A stretch of 64,000 nt of DNA, from NCBI RefSeq assembly GCF_000143415.4, contig NW_003314266.1:580463-644462 (forward strand), given 5' to 3'. The notes beneath the pieces are model-generated. The model saw only the letters and a list, made by a program, of their open reading frames with translations. It made no database searches and was not told the origin of the DNA. Source of the DNA: Selaginella moellendorffii. Lineage: Eukaryota; Streptophyta; Lycopodiopsida; Selaginellales; Selaginellaceae. Each line of letters opens with the position of its first letter. The stretch's first letter is position 1. The translations under genes and the position numbers were made by a program. This document shows, one piece after another, positions 22,523 to 33,274 of the stretch.

Positions 22523-23499
22523 TACGCTTGCGTGGAAACTCGTTGACCAGGGCTGAAATCTGCCGTTGACCCTCGCGACGGTTTTTGTGAATTATCCAGA
22601 AATGGTCTTGTAACAAATTGAAAGTCCATTTGAAAGTTGGAATTTGACCACAGAATGTGTGAATTTTAAACCCATGCAACCATCCAGTCATTGGGAGTCA
22701 AAAGCCCATTTTTTTATAACGATCGATCCGAAAGATGAGATCAGATCGCCAAATCCAGCAAAAGGGTCTCCCCGGGATTTTGTTCTTGTCGTGCAATAGC
22801 AAAGCCCAATGCAGTGCGTTATAATCTAAAGCTCACTCGCTCAATCCCTCCATCGCGTTCTCTCTTTGTTTGTTTGCCTCTGTTACACAAAGAGACGAGC
22901 AAACATTCCCACTGTTAAGTGTGTGTAAGTGCCCTTCTCCATTCTCCCGCGGCCAATGGATTTGTTCGTACTGGGGTGGCGATGCGACCGTCCGTTTGAG
23001 CTTATCCGACGGATCTGCGCGTGTTGCATGCCGCCGGCGCGTCAGCTAGACACGTGTCCGCAGAGCTACACGTCAGCCCGGCAGCTGACCGGCAAGTGCC
23101 CGGCGCCAGCCGGTGGCTCGCGCTTTATGGAATCTCCACTTGGGCATTTCCTCGGGGGAATGGGTCCTGCTCATTTCGCCACTGCCTGTGCGTTGCGTCG
23201 ATTTAGGGTTTGGATCTTGTGCTCTCGATTCCTCTTCTTGCCGGTGATCGGCACGGGGATTTCCTGGCATTCTCCACGGATCTTGGGGAGAATCGCCGCG
23301 AGTGAGCAGAGAATCGCAGGGATTGTCGATTCCTGTGCGATTCCGTGCTGGTTCTGGAATCTGTTGGATTCCGTGGCAGGCGCCTGGTGAAATTCTCACA
23401 GCGAGGAGCCGATCGCTCGAGATCTCAATCTATGCGCTCGTAAGTGTCTTGCAAGAAATTATCGGGGGGCGTGGGGGGAATCTCTCCTGTTCTTGCAAG
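22523..23499 (+). promoter_or_regulatory. Spacer and long leader of the 23500 gene
   Basis: A 977-bp stretch between two + genes. A G-box-like GACACGTGTCC lies near 23050. GC-rich sequence follows, with several upstream ATGs and an open frame at about 22956-23390, which may be leader, uORF or chance. No separate protein family is recognised. Confidence 0.35.
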
Positions 23500-24042
23500 A
23501 TGTCGGAGATCACATTCCTCTTCCGGAGCCATCCCTTGGTCACTGGATTGCTCCTCCTCGGCCTCAGCCCGGTGTGCGTTCTCATCCTGGTGCTCTTCTC
23601 GCCGCTGCTGGTGACGTTCATGCTCTTCATGCTGGGGATCGCGGGGCTGGCCCGATCGAGGCGCCGGCTGGGGCGTCACAAGAGCCGGCGGAGGCGCTAC
23701 AAGCACCGCAGCGCCGGCGATGGATTCTTCTGGGGCGACGATCTGGTAACAAGCGGGAATGAAGGGCTGGAGAGCGAGAAGCAGCAAAGGGTGAACGAGT
23801 ATCTGGAAGACCAGCTCAAGAATCTCGAGGACCTCAGGCCGCTGGAAGCTCCATTCCTGGGAATGGACGACGCCTGGGCGGCTCCTCTCGATCCTTCCTC
23901 CTCTTGGGACGGATTGGACGACGACGACGACGACGGTTTCTTCCCGGACAATTGCGGCGCTCGCAGCGATGTGTCCGACCTGGGGGATGAAAACTCCGGG
24001 AGTCTAGAGGCTTGGCAGCAGCAGAGAATTGGCGGCACATAG
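23500..24042 (+). CDS. Small hairpin membrane protein with acidic tail, unknown
   Basis: An intronless frame of 180 residues from an ATG in good context. Residues of about 10-52 are one long hydrophobic stretch with a central proline (FSPLLVTFMLF), long enough for a membrane hairpin. Next comes a strongly basic patch (RSRRRLGRHKSRRRRYKHR) and a hydrophilic tail with a run of Asp (DGLDDDDDDGFF). The hydrophobic hairpin with basic flank recalls oleosin-like lipid-droplet or ER hairpin proteins, but the canonical proline knot is not clear, so no function is assigned. GC content and codon use match neighbouring genes. Confidence 0.65.
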   Translation: MSEITFLFRSHPLVTGLLLLGLSPVCVLILVLFSPLLVTFMLFMLGIAGLARSRRRLGRHKSRRRRYKHRSAGDGFFWGDDLVTSGNEGLESEKQQRVNEYLEDQLKNLEDLRPLEAPFLGMDDAWAAPLDPSSSWDGLDDDDDDGFFPDNCGARSDVSDLGDENSGSLEAWQQQRIGGT

Positions 24043-24512
24043 CTTCCGGGTTCTCGTGTCGATCGAGCGCGTCGGTGGGATTTTCACTGGATCATGGTTT
24101 TGTGGGTGAGAATTTTGGCAGGATTTCTCTTACACCCCGTCTCCATCCACTTGATTTCTCAGGATCGCCGCGCCTTCAGGATCGTGTGGTGGGGTTGTGT
24201 GGACGGATTGATCAACCAAATTAAAGTCCGCGCATCGTCAATAAAAAAAATTGGGGATATTCCAGCCCTTAATTGTCAAAATCGTCGTGCACAGGCTTGT
24301 GTTGTCTCGTCTTTCTAACGCTTCGAAATTTTCTTCGCGTGTACTTGAACCAAACCATATAATCTATATAAAAAATCTCCATCGATCCAACACAAATGTC
24401 AATAAGCTGCTTTCCCAAGGAAAGTAAAACATCGCTATCATAAACGTTTATTACGTGGAAGGAAAGAAAACAATCGCTGATACTGTAGTAAAGTACGCGC
24501 AGTTTACCAATG
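24043..24512. other. Intergenic region between convergent genes
   Basis: Holds the 3' flanks of the + gene ending at 24042 and the - gene ending at 24513. A poly(A) run lies at about 24241-24250. No gene is seen. Confidence 0.5.
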
Positions 24513-25523
24513 CTAATTTACCATTGGAGTCGATAAATCGGCACAATTACCACCCATGCCTACCAGCGATTTACTAATGCCCAGCGTTTTCTTCGCGAGA
24601 TTGAATTCCAGGACGTGGTCTTGCTGCTGGAACGTTCCAATCGCCGGGGTGGAATCCTCGCCCCCATTGACAATCCCCACGCAAAACAATCCGGGCTCTC
24701 GCGTGGGCACCAAGTAATTCGCCGCCCCAATCTCCCACACGAATCCCCCGGCAAACGCGAGCCTGATCGTCGGCAGGCTCTCCATCGCCGCCGCCGAATC
24801 GATCCGGTAGCAGAGGTCGAGCGCCCCAAATCGAGCGTTGGCGCGGCTCACATTGGATTGGGCGACAAGGCGATCGCGCAGGGCTCTGTAGGACGCGCCT
24901 GGCAGTGCAGTGTAGCGGCGATGCGTCCCAAAGAGGGCATCGCGATCAAGCGCTATCCTCACGCCACCCAATTCAATGCTCGCCACCCGAGCACTGTAAA
25001 AGCCTGACGATGCTCTCAGGCGCGAAAGCCCTAATTTTAAAATTTTAAATCCCCGGCCACTCGCGCCAAATCTATAGCTGGTGGCGCCAAAAAAGAGAGC
25101 GCCATAGCCGGCAGAGGGCAAGCAGTAGGAGAAGGTGAGAGGGAGGCCAGCTGCCCTCGCCAGCTGGGCGTGTAGGGCTGACTCAGCAGGGCCCAGGCCA
25201 GCGATGCGTACGGGGGCGCACGCTACCTGGATCTTGCGTAGGACGACAGGTGGACCAGTGGTGGTGGAGAGCGTGAAGCTTGTGTTTGCCAGCGTGGGCT
25301 TGGAGCAGGGATAGAGAGGGAGCGTAGCGCCGGTGTCGATCGTGAATGGCGTGGGCTTTGGATGATCGCCCTTGCGATGGATGGCGAGAATGGCGAGAAA
25401 GCTTTGATCGCCGGGCTCGCTCGTCGTTGGGAGGCGAGAGGAGGGCTGAATTGGGGCAACGAGCGCGGCATTGGCGATGATGCCATGAAAGAGCCAGAGA
25501 AAGGGGAGGATCCGGGTGATCAT
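24513..25523 (-). CDS. Aspartic-protease-like protein (A1 fold), probably inactive
   Basis: Secreted pepsin-fold protein of 336 residues, intronless. The ATG at 25523 starts a typical signal peptide (MITRILPFLWLFHG); an in-frame ATG at 25646 would bury it behind 41 extra residues. The first catalytic motif is present as IDTGA (DTGS/DTGA in the family). The C-terminal half keeps family marks (TALPGASYRALRD, the NYLV region and IGTFQQQDHVLEFN), but the second D-T/S-G that should precede TALPGASY is missing. The protein is also shorter than the usual 400 or more residues of nepenthesin-like enzymes. It may be a binding or inhibitor-like member (compare xylanase inhibitors) or a decaying copy. 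A dead relative lies at 27165-27905. Confidence 0.82.
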   Translation of the reverse strand: MITRILPFLWLFHGIIANAALVAPIQPSSRLPTTSEPGDQSFLAILAIHRKGDHPKPTPFTIDTGATLPLYPCSKPTLANTSFTLSTTTGPPVVLRKIQVACAPVRIAGLGPAESALHAQLARAAGLPLTFSYCLPSAGYGALFFGATSYRFGASGRGFKILKLGLSRLRASSGFYSARVASIELGGVRIALDRDALFGTHRRYTALPGASYRALRDRLVAQSNVSRANARFGALDLCYRIDSAAAMESLPTIRLAFAGGFVWEIGAANYLVPTREPGLFCVGIVNGGEDSTPAIGTFQQQDHVLEFNLAKKTLGISKSLVGMGGNCADLSTPMVN

Positions 25524-25815
25524 GGCGGAAAGGAATGGAAGATCTCCTAAGAGCAGCAGCAATGAATGTAGAAGGCATGATGTGGTGCTTAAAAGCAATG
25601 GCAGTGTCTCCCATTCCATTCCTTGGTGTTCAAGCCTGTCTCCCATGACTTTGGAGTAAACTTCACGGATTTGATTTGAAACTTCGCGCCAACTTTTCTA
25701 GGGCTTCACAGCAGGAATATTTCTAACGAGGCTTTGTTGGGTTTTCCAAGGAAACAGATACACGACGAAAGTTTCCCTTTTGCGATTCGGCCTTTCGTCT
25801 TTTAGGTGATCCGCC
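25524..25815 (+). promoter_or_regulatory. Upstream region shared by protease (-) and dead MLO copy (+)
   Basis: The sequence from about 25556 to 25815 aligns with 30001-30421 ahead of the intact MLO gene. Shared blocks include AATGAATGTA, GTGTCT-CC-TTCCATT, ATTTGATT, TTTCTAGGGCT, ACACGACGAAAGTTTC and GGGGAAGAGTCTCAC. It marks one end of a segmental duplication. Confidence 0.6.
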
Positions 25816-26908
25816 ACGGTAGGGGAAGAGTCTCACGGAGGAGGTTCTCTGGAGATCACTCCAACATGGGCATTTGCGCTGCCACTTTTATTTTGGTCTC
25901 ATTGCTGCTGAAGCGAGCGATTCACTACGCTGACAAGATGTATACATCCATAAGAGCTTTGATCGAGGATTGATCGAAATTGGAAGTGGGTACGCAAGCG
26001 TCCGGAGAAAGTTCTCGATAAAGTAAAAGAATTATTGATTCTCCCGAGACTGAGAGCATGCTTTTTGGGATTTCTTTCTCTCCTGCTAAATGTGCTGCAT
26101 CCGTCCATAGCCAAAATCTGTGTGTCACGCAACTACATCAACCATTTGCTTCCCTGCAAGATCAATGCGAATGAGGTGCAATTGCTCGGAGAGAGCCCCA
26201 AGAGCAGCCCATTGCCGCCAATCAAGGAGGCTAGTGTTCCTCAATGTAGACAAAGATCATCCACGAAGAGTTCTGGCTGGCGGAAGAAACACAGTCTAGC
26301 AGTGCTTCCAAAAGGTATATTACATTCAAACAATCACCATTGTCTCATTGCTAGATCCCATTCATCCCGGCTGAAGGTGTTCATGAGCTCCACATTTTCA
26401 TCTTTGTGCTTGCCATTGGCCATGTCGCCTACAGTTGCTTTACATTACTATTAGCCAGCCTCCAGGTCTTAAAAATGATCTAAGATTATATCAACAATAT
26501 GGTTTGATATTTTACACAGGTTCATAAGAGGGCACAGGCTCTGCCTGGTAATCTTATCCATAATTAAAATAATATTATTTATTCGTGTGCAGGTGGAAAA
26601 ACAGAGCACATTTTTGAGGAAGCATACCAACTCAATTTGGAACACGTCTCATACTCTCCGCTGGATCATAAGTTCAATACTTAAAAATACTTAGCCTGAC
26701 CTTATGATGTTCTAGTCCTGTTTCTTTGGGCAATTTGGTAGTGTGACATTCACAGAATGCAATACTCTCTGTCAAAAATAAGAAAAACTTGTTTCACACA
26801 AACACCTTCTTTCTTGTTGGTAGAATCACAGGCTTGCAAATACATTTGACTTTCAGAAGTATGTACTTATGTTTTTGAGGACAATTTCAAAATGATTGTT
26901 AGCATAAG
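25816..26908 (+). pseudogene. MLO-family pseudogene (duplicate of 30422-32774)
   Basis: Diverged copy of the first eight exons of the intact MLO gene downstream. The ATG is replaced by ACG at 25816. The first exon has lost part of its coding sequence, and the first donor is spoiled by two extra bases (GACAAGATGTA instead of GGCAAGGTATA). Recognisable blocks are FLGFLSLLLNVLHPSIAKIC, CKINANEVQLLGESPKSSPL and FLRKHTNSIWNTS, with stops and shifts between them. Similarity ends after the exon 8 counterpart (last block FDFQKYVL region, donor near 26908); exons 9-15 are absent. It cannot make an MLO protein. Confidence 0.88.
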
Positions 26909-27164
26909 GTGAGTGTTGGTAATCACTTAATTATATGATAATATTATCATTATGACAGTTAAAGTGATAGCCATAGACAATCCAAACTGCGAGGAGCTCA
27001 ACTATATGATGGTGCTCAAGCCATTGAAGTTTGGCCCGCCATGCTTCTTGAGTCATTGAAGTTTGGCCAATCAAATATCAAAAACAATGATTGCAAACAC
27101 AAAACTAACACATAAACCATGTTACAAACCATTATTTCAAACTAGAAATACTCACAAAACTCCC

Positions 27165-27905
27165 ATTTCGCGTCATCGCCAATGCAGCACTTGTCACCCC
27201 TAATCCAGCACTCGTCGCCCCAACCCAACCCTCCTCTTGCCTCCCAACAATAAGTGAGCCCAGAGACCAAAGCTTTCTCACCATTCTCGCCATCCATTGC
27301 AAGGGCGAAGTCCATGCCATTCATGATGGACACCGGTGCAACAATTCCCCACTGGTCTACTTGTCATCTTACCACAGTGACTCAGCAGGGCCTAGGGCAC
27401 ACGCCACCTGGATCTTGCCGACTCAGCCCAACACGCCCCTGCTTGCCCAGTCACATCATCTGCCGAGCATTGAATTGGCTGGGTGGTGAATTAGGATAGT
27501 GGATGCTACAGAGCTCTGCATGATCACCTTGGTGGTGAGGATCGAGCCTGATACTGATGATGTCTGGCAGGGAGGAGTTGGATCAGATTGGAGATGTGGC
27601 GACCAGGCCCACGAAACTCCATTGTGAGCTGTGTCAGCGCTTGCTCTACTGGATCGATTTAGCAGCTGTGATGGGGAGCCTGCTAACAATTAGGCTCGCA
27701 TTTAGCAAGGGACTTGGTGACCACACAGAGCTTAGATTGTTTTGACTGGGGATTGTCAATGGGGGTGAGGATTCCACCCTGGCAATTGGAACGTTCCAAC
27801 AGCAAGACCACATTTATAGCGGCCCTTGTGCTGACATGGCTCAAAAGTTCAATGTGGAAGGGGGACAGATTGTTAGCGAGGATCAGCTGGCGTGTTCTTG
27901 ATGTA
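27165..27905 (+). pseudogene. Aspartic-protease-like pseudogene
   Basis: Fragments of the protease gene at 24513-25523, in opposite orientation and shuffled. Block 1 (about 27165-27345) matches the N-terminal region up to the IDTGAT site. Block 2 (about 27640-27840) matches the C-terminal region, including GIVNGGEDST and IGTFQQQDH. The middle is missing or scrambled and stops interrupt both blocks. It belongs to the same duplication as the two MLO copies, but this part was inverted. Confidence 0.75.
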
Positions 27906-28363
27906 TCAGGGGGATAGATTAAAGGGGAAGGGGATTTTGGAGTTAGTGTGAGGTTAGGAGATCGGGCTTTGTCTTTGGGATACACAGCATCTTCTCACTT
28001 GGTCTTACACCCAGAACCGTTATAGTGTCATTGGGTTAATAAATCACTAGTATATACATGTTTTTTCTAGGGTCACTAATGACCCTCTCTCCCTAAATTC
28101 CTTTGAATGCCACAGAAACATCATTAGAGGCTGGGCAATTGTGTTGTTACAAAGGAGGAATTAAGCACGCAGTAAGAGTATAGAGCAGCTGTAGAAGTAG
28201 GTGTCCATTTTCCACCTATGGTTGTTCACACCTACACACCACTACATGGTGGGAAGTGGTCGTAGATGTGGGAGGATTCACTATGGCTTGGTAGATATTG
28301 TACTTTACAGTGTTCATTGCCCTTTGAGCAACCCCATTTGGAATGCTCATGGTTTGCTTAATA

Positions 28364-28612
28364 TCTCTAGAATATGCTTGGATATTCTAGGATATTTTAC
28401 CATTTAACAGTTGCTATATCTTGTATTTATAATTTATAAACTTTTTAAAACCTTTTTTAGTATATTCTTTCTTATTCTTGATATGCAATAAGATTAATCT
28501 TTTGTTTATAAATTAGAAACATACTTATAGCTATAAACTTCATTTGATTAATTAGATTAATAAATAGGAATAACACTATTATTGCTACATGCAACATGTA
28601 GCAAATTTTTTT
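28364..28612 (+). repeat. AT-rich dispersed repeat, copy 1
   Basis: About 250 bp that align with 59612-59886. Both begin near GGATATTCTAGGATATT, share ACCAT-TAACAG, ATCTTGTATTTA, TAGTATATTCTT, TTGATATGCAATAA and ATGCAACA, and lack coding potential. Probably a non-autonomous transposon or part of a longer AT-rich element. Confidence 0.6.
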
Positions 28613-30000
28613 GAGATTAAACCATCATTCATAACGTTGATTGAGTTGTTAATTGACTAGCTTTGTCTAAAGCTAGTTGAACCTTGATGTATAAAACAAC
28701 CCCCTTCCAAGTAAGAAGCTTGAAGGGCTAGAGCCCTATAAAACATCTCTTTGTATGTAGTTCAATTCTAATAAATTGATATTGAAATTCCTTAAACTTG
28801 TCCCTCTAAAGTATAAAGGGCAATTATAGAGATCTTGTATTAGGAGATCTCTTAACTTCTCTTACAAGCTCTCAATTCTTCTAAATGCCCTTAAATGCCT
28901 TAGCCTTATAGAGAGGAATATTTTAGGAACTAACATATTTTAAGTATGTTCCATATCGCAAAAGGTGACTATGATGGGATTGAGTAAACTCTATAGTGTA
29001 AAGAGAACTCATAACAAAGCTATAAAAGTCATGCTAAAATGCTACACCAAATGAGGGAAATGTGAAATGAAGAAGAAAACCAAAGAGACTAAAGGAAAAA
29101 CCCAATGGGACAAATTCTAAAGGCAAATTAAACACTAGAAAAAAAATGGGAAAAAAAATAAAGAAAACAAAGTTGAAAAGATAGAGAAGAAAAATAAAAT
29201 AAAAAAGCAAAAAGGCAAGAAGCTTAAAGGATAACAAAAAATAAACTTAGATTATGGCTACAAAGTCTTCAAACCTTCGTGAAATTCCTTGAATAAGCTC
29301 TTAAGTTGCCTTTCAAGAGTGGATAGTGACAACAGGATGTATTGCTCAGTGGTGGTAAATGCTAAAGTGAAGAAGATAATGAACGTGTGAAGGAATAAAT
29401 AAAGGCAAATGTAGGAAGAGGTGAAAGTTAATAATGAAAATTTGAAATTGAAAGTTGCAACTATTATAAACAACTTAAAATGTTGGAAACTTCACTTGTT
29501 TATTCGTGGCATTTATCGACAGATGCCTGGAGCAAGAGAATGTGTTAGCAATTAATAGCTTGCTTAAGAAAGTGGCTTGGGCATATGCTGAATGATGCTA
29601 GCTCAAAGAAAAACCACTGCAAAAGTTCTAATATGGCACAATGATGTAAAGTTTCAAATATATCTTTTAAATTGGATGTCAGATTTAAATAATCTCTACT
29701 GTTGTTAAAAGGTATTTATGGCCATAGTGGAGTGCCCAATGCAAATATTTGTTGCAAAGAATGGCAATATTGTGTAGAAAAAATAGTGTGTGATCTAGTA
29801 ATGTGATAGTGATGAAAGTGATTGTCACAAATGTAACTATAGATATTGAAAATTATCTGTTACCAAATTATTTCAGATATTATTATCTTACTGTCATGAA
29901 TTCAAAGCTAGTTTGAAAACCAGTCAATAGACCAGAAAAGCGTTAAAAAAGGAAATCTTAAACTATCATTTAGTTATGAAGATTTGTGATCATTGCCAAG
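28613..30000. other. AT-rich intergenic DNA with purine-rich tract
   Basis: No gene is seen. The + strand between about 29030 and 29240 is very rich in A and G, with several short poly(A) runs, giving strong strand asymmetry. The remainder is ordinary AT-rich sequence. Confidence 0.45.
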
Positions 30001-30421
30001 GAGTGGCATCAATGAATGTAAAAGCCACGATGTTAAGGCTTAAAAGCGCTGGTGTCTTCCGTTCCATTTCTTTGGTTTTTAAGCTTGATTTTGGAATTTG
30101 ATTGCACCAAAATTTCTAGGGCTACAGTAGCGTGGATCAAGTCCTCACTTAGATCGTGGCATAACGTAGAGAGAATTAAGAGGGATCATGAAGAATTTCT
30201 AGCAAGGCTTTATCTCCTGCCAAATCCGTGTTGAATGGTTCGTGGATTCTAGGTGACTTTCCATGGAAACAGTGTGGAAACAGTGATTAATGTTCTCATG
30301 CACGACGAAAGTTTCTCCTTTGGCGATTGATGTGATCTCTTCTCTCTCTCTCTCTTTTTTAATTTGTTTTAGAGCATGTTGACGCTATTAAAATGGACAT
30401 TCGTCTTTTGGGCGATCGGCC
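30001..30421 (+). promoter_or_regulatory. MLO upstream region, duplicated copy
   Basis: Aligns with 25556-25815 in the other duplicate. A TC dinucleotide run (about 30338-30354) followed by T-rich sequence lies 70-80 bp before the ATG, where plant core promoters often have Y-patches. Specific transcription-factor sites were not established. Confidence 0.5.
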
Positions 30422-32774
30422 ATGGCCGGGGAAGAGTCTCACAGCAGCTTGCAAGGCGGTTCTCTGGAGATCACTCCAACATGGGCATTTGCGCTGGTTT
30501 GTGGCGCTTTTATTCTCGTGTCATTGCTGCTGGAGCGAGCGATTCACTACACTGGCAAGGTATACATCCAGAAGAACTTTGATCGAGGATTGATTGCAAT
30601 TGGAGTGATTGACAGTGGGTACGCAAGCGTCCGGAGAAATCTCTAGACAAAGCTCTCGACAAAGTCAAAGAAGGTTGCGCCAAGTTTATGAATTCTCCCG
30701 AGAACTTATCTCTTCATCTCTCTTGCCTCAGAGCTCATGCTTTTGGGATTTCTTTCTCTTCTGCTAAACGTGCTGCAGCCGTCCATAGCCAAAATCTGTG
30801 TGCCACGCAGCTACATCAACCATTTTCTTCCCTGTAAGATCAACGCGACTGCGGTGCAATTGCTCGGTGAGAGCCCCAAGAGCAGCCCATCCCCGCCGCA
30901 CTCAAGGAGGCTACTTTTTGTCAATGTAGACGAACATCACCCTCGAAGATTTCTTGCAGGCGGGGGCAACACAGTCTCGGAGTGCTTCCAAAAGGTTAAC
31001 TATCAAATTATGCTATATGGCTATCCAAAAAAATGTTGCTATTGTTGTTGACCAGGGAAAGATCCCATTCATCTCAGCCGAAAGCATCCATGAGCTCCAC
31101 ATTTTCATCTTTGTGCTTGCAATTGGCCATGTCGCCTACAGTTGCTTCACATTACTATTAGCCAGGCTCCAGGTTTGAAAGGGTATTTAGATTATCAAGC
31201 TCCTAAAAATGTGGTTTGACATTTTACCCAGGTTCATGCATGGAATGCCTGGGAGAAGAGGGCACAGGCTCTGGTTTGCGTGGATCCACCAGGTATTCTT
31301 CGTTTAATATTATTAACAGAATTCTTATATTCTTATAAAAATTATCATTACTATTCGTGTTTGACAATGCAGGTGTGGCCTCAAATAGTGGCCTGAAAAG
31401 ACAGAACACATTTTTGAGGAAGCATACCAGTTCAATATGGAACACATCTTCTACTCTCAGCTGGATCGTAAGTCAAAGCTTAATTTCAATTTTACTTCGT
31501 CTTACCTGGTGTTCCAGTCCTGTTTCTTTGGACAATTTGGTAGCGGTGTCACATTCACAGAATACAATACTCTTCGTCAAGGTTTTATCCAAGTAAGCAA
31601 AGTTTGCGGGCCTCATACAATACTTTCTTCCGTTTTTTTTCTTAGAACCACAGGCTTGCAAACACATTTGACTTTCACAAATACGTACTCCGTGTTCTTG
31701 AGGACGATTTCAAGAAGGTAGTTGGCATAAGGTAAGTGCAAATATTATGGTTGGCTATCATTTATTATTATGAACAGTTCTCTATTGTGGGTGTTTGTTG
31801 TTATATTCGTCCTACTTAATGTCAATGGTATGCGACTTTTAGTTTGATTGGGCCCTGTAATAAAGCTCTCATTCTGCAGGGTGGTATACGTATTTCTGGA
31901 TTGGATTCATCCCTCTTGTGGTATTATAGAGCTGGATTAAGGTAGAATTTTCACGAATAATTCTGCAGCTGCTACTTGTGGTTGGAGCCAAGCTCAAGCA
32001 TGTAATTCTCACGCTGGCTGTCGAGATTGCCGAAGAGCAGAGTGGCGTGAGGTGCGTGGTTGTGAATCTACGAAACAATTTGTTCTGGTTCAAGAAACCA
32101 CAGATCATGCTTTACCTTCTTCACTTTATACTCTTCCAGGTAACTGATCATTCCCAAAAAATATTATAAATATGTTCGTTGTTTTATTTTTTCAGAATGC
32201 ATTTGAGCTCGCTTTCTTCGTCTGGGTTTGGGTCAGTTTCTGTACCCTTGGTGTGTGACATTCTCCAAATTTTTATTTCTTTTTTATTATTTTTTTCAGA
32301 CAAGTTTCGGTTTTGGTTCCTGCTTCAGAAACAAGCTCAGCTTTGTTGTGGCACGCCTTGTTATTGGGTAGGGAAATTTTTGTAGAATCTCTTTTAACTC
32401 TTCCTCCTTTTGCTAGATTTCTCATGTTGGGTCTCAGCAGCTATAGAACTCTGCCACTCTACGCATTAGTAACCCAGGTATATCATCCAACTTTAACGAG
32501 GAACAATTAATCCTGTTTAAATTTCTGTTTCAAAAAGATGGGAGACGACTTCAAATTCGGGGAGCAAATCCAGAGCGCTCTCACAAACTTACGTGCAAAA
32601 GTCAGGGCCACCAAGAAAAAAGGTGGCGGACAATCAGACGCAAGCTCCAACGGCCACCAGCATAGTCCAAACTCTAACAACCATCAGGAAAGGAGCTCAA
32701 ATGGACATGACCAAAGTTCTCATCAGGAAAGAAGTTTGCAGGATAGTCCCAATGAGATCGTCCACGAACCATAG
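30422..32774 (+). CDS. MLO: MLO-family seven-transmembrane protein
   Basis: Plasma-membrane protein with seven membrane helices and a cytosolic calmodulin-binding tail; in other plants it acts as a calcium-linked modulator of powdery-mildew susceptibility, root touch response or pollen-tube reception. Fifteen exons with phase-consistent GT-AG junctions: 30422-30559, 30616-30673, 30732-30994, 31056-31172, 31232-31292, 31373-31467, 31518-31592, 31646-31731, 31778-31827, 31880-31920, 31969-32139, 32196-32231, 32300-32367, 32417-32477, 32538-32774; 518 residues. Family marks in order are TPTWAFALVC, LMLLGFLSLLLNV, the Cys-bearing extracellular loop, GKIPFISAESIHELHIFIFV, NTFLRKHTSS, WYTYFWIGFIPL and LPLYALVTQMG. 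The C terminus is hydrophilic and rich in Ser, His and Asn. A truncated copy lies at 25816-26908. Which MLO role applies is unknown. Confidence 0.93.
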
Positions 32775-33274
32775 ATTTGGACTAAATGACCATTAATGTT
32801 TATAGAATCTTATTTACATGCAAAAACAACTGGTAGATCTGTGTTGGTGGATAAGAAAGGCCATGCAAGTTTGTGGGCACTCTTTATAAACCCCACCCCA
32901 TTTCTCTCTCGACAGTGTCGTGTCTCAGTTCATATGTTTTGATCGTTTCTCTCATCCCATGGCAACAATGCTGGTAATTCTCATCGCTATCTTCGTCTTT
33001 GCCACTAGAGAAATCTGAAGATTCAATATATACGAATCGTAAGTAAAATTCAGTTGAATCACGCAATGAAAAATTTCATAACAAATTTCACAATCTAGAG
33101 CTAAGCTTACGTAGCATGTGACACATTATGTGCCATGCCTACATGGCAGTATTGTGGGAGGAGTAGAACAATCGGTGGATCGTTTGACTGGTGCGGCGGA
33201 TTGACGAGCGCTCTCAGCCGAGAGATAGCAGCAGATTGGAGCAATCTCGTGGATTGGAGGTGGGGTTCTCATCT
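32775..33274. other. Intergenic DNA
   Basis: The 3' flank of the MLO gene and the flank of the decayed transporter gene. No frame with family features is seen. Confidence 0.45.

Noticed and set aside
29034-29473. Phe/Leu-rich - frames suggesting membrane proteins
   Set aside because: They are the reverse reading of the purine-rich tract; composition, not a gene.
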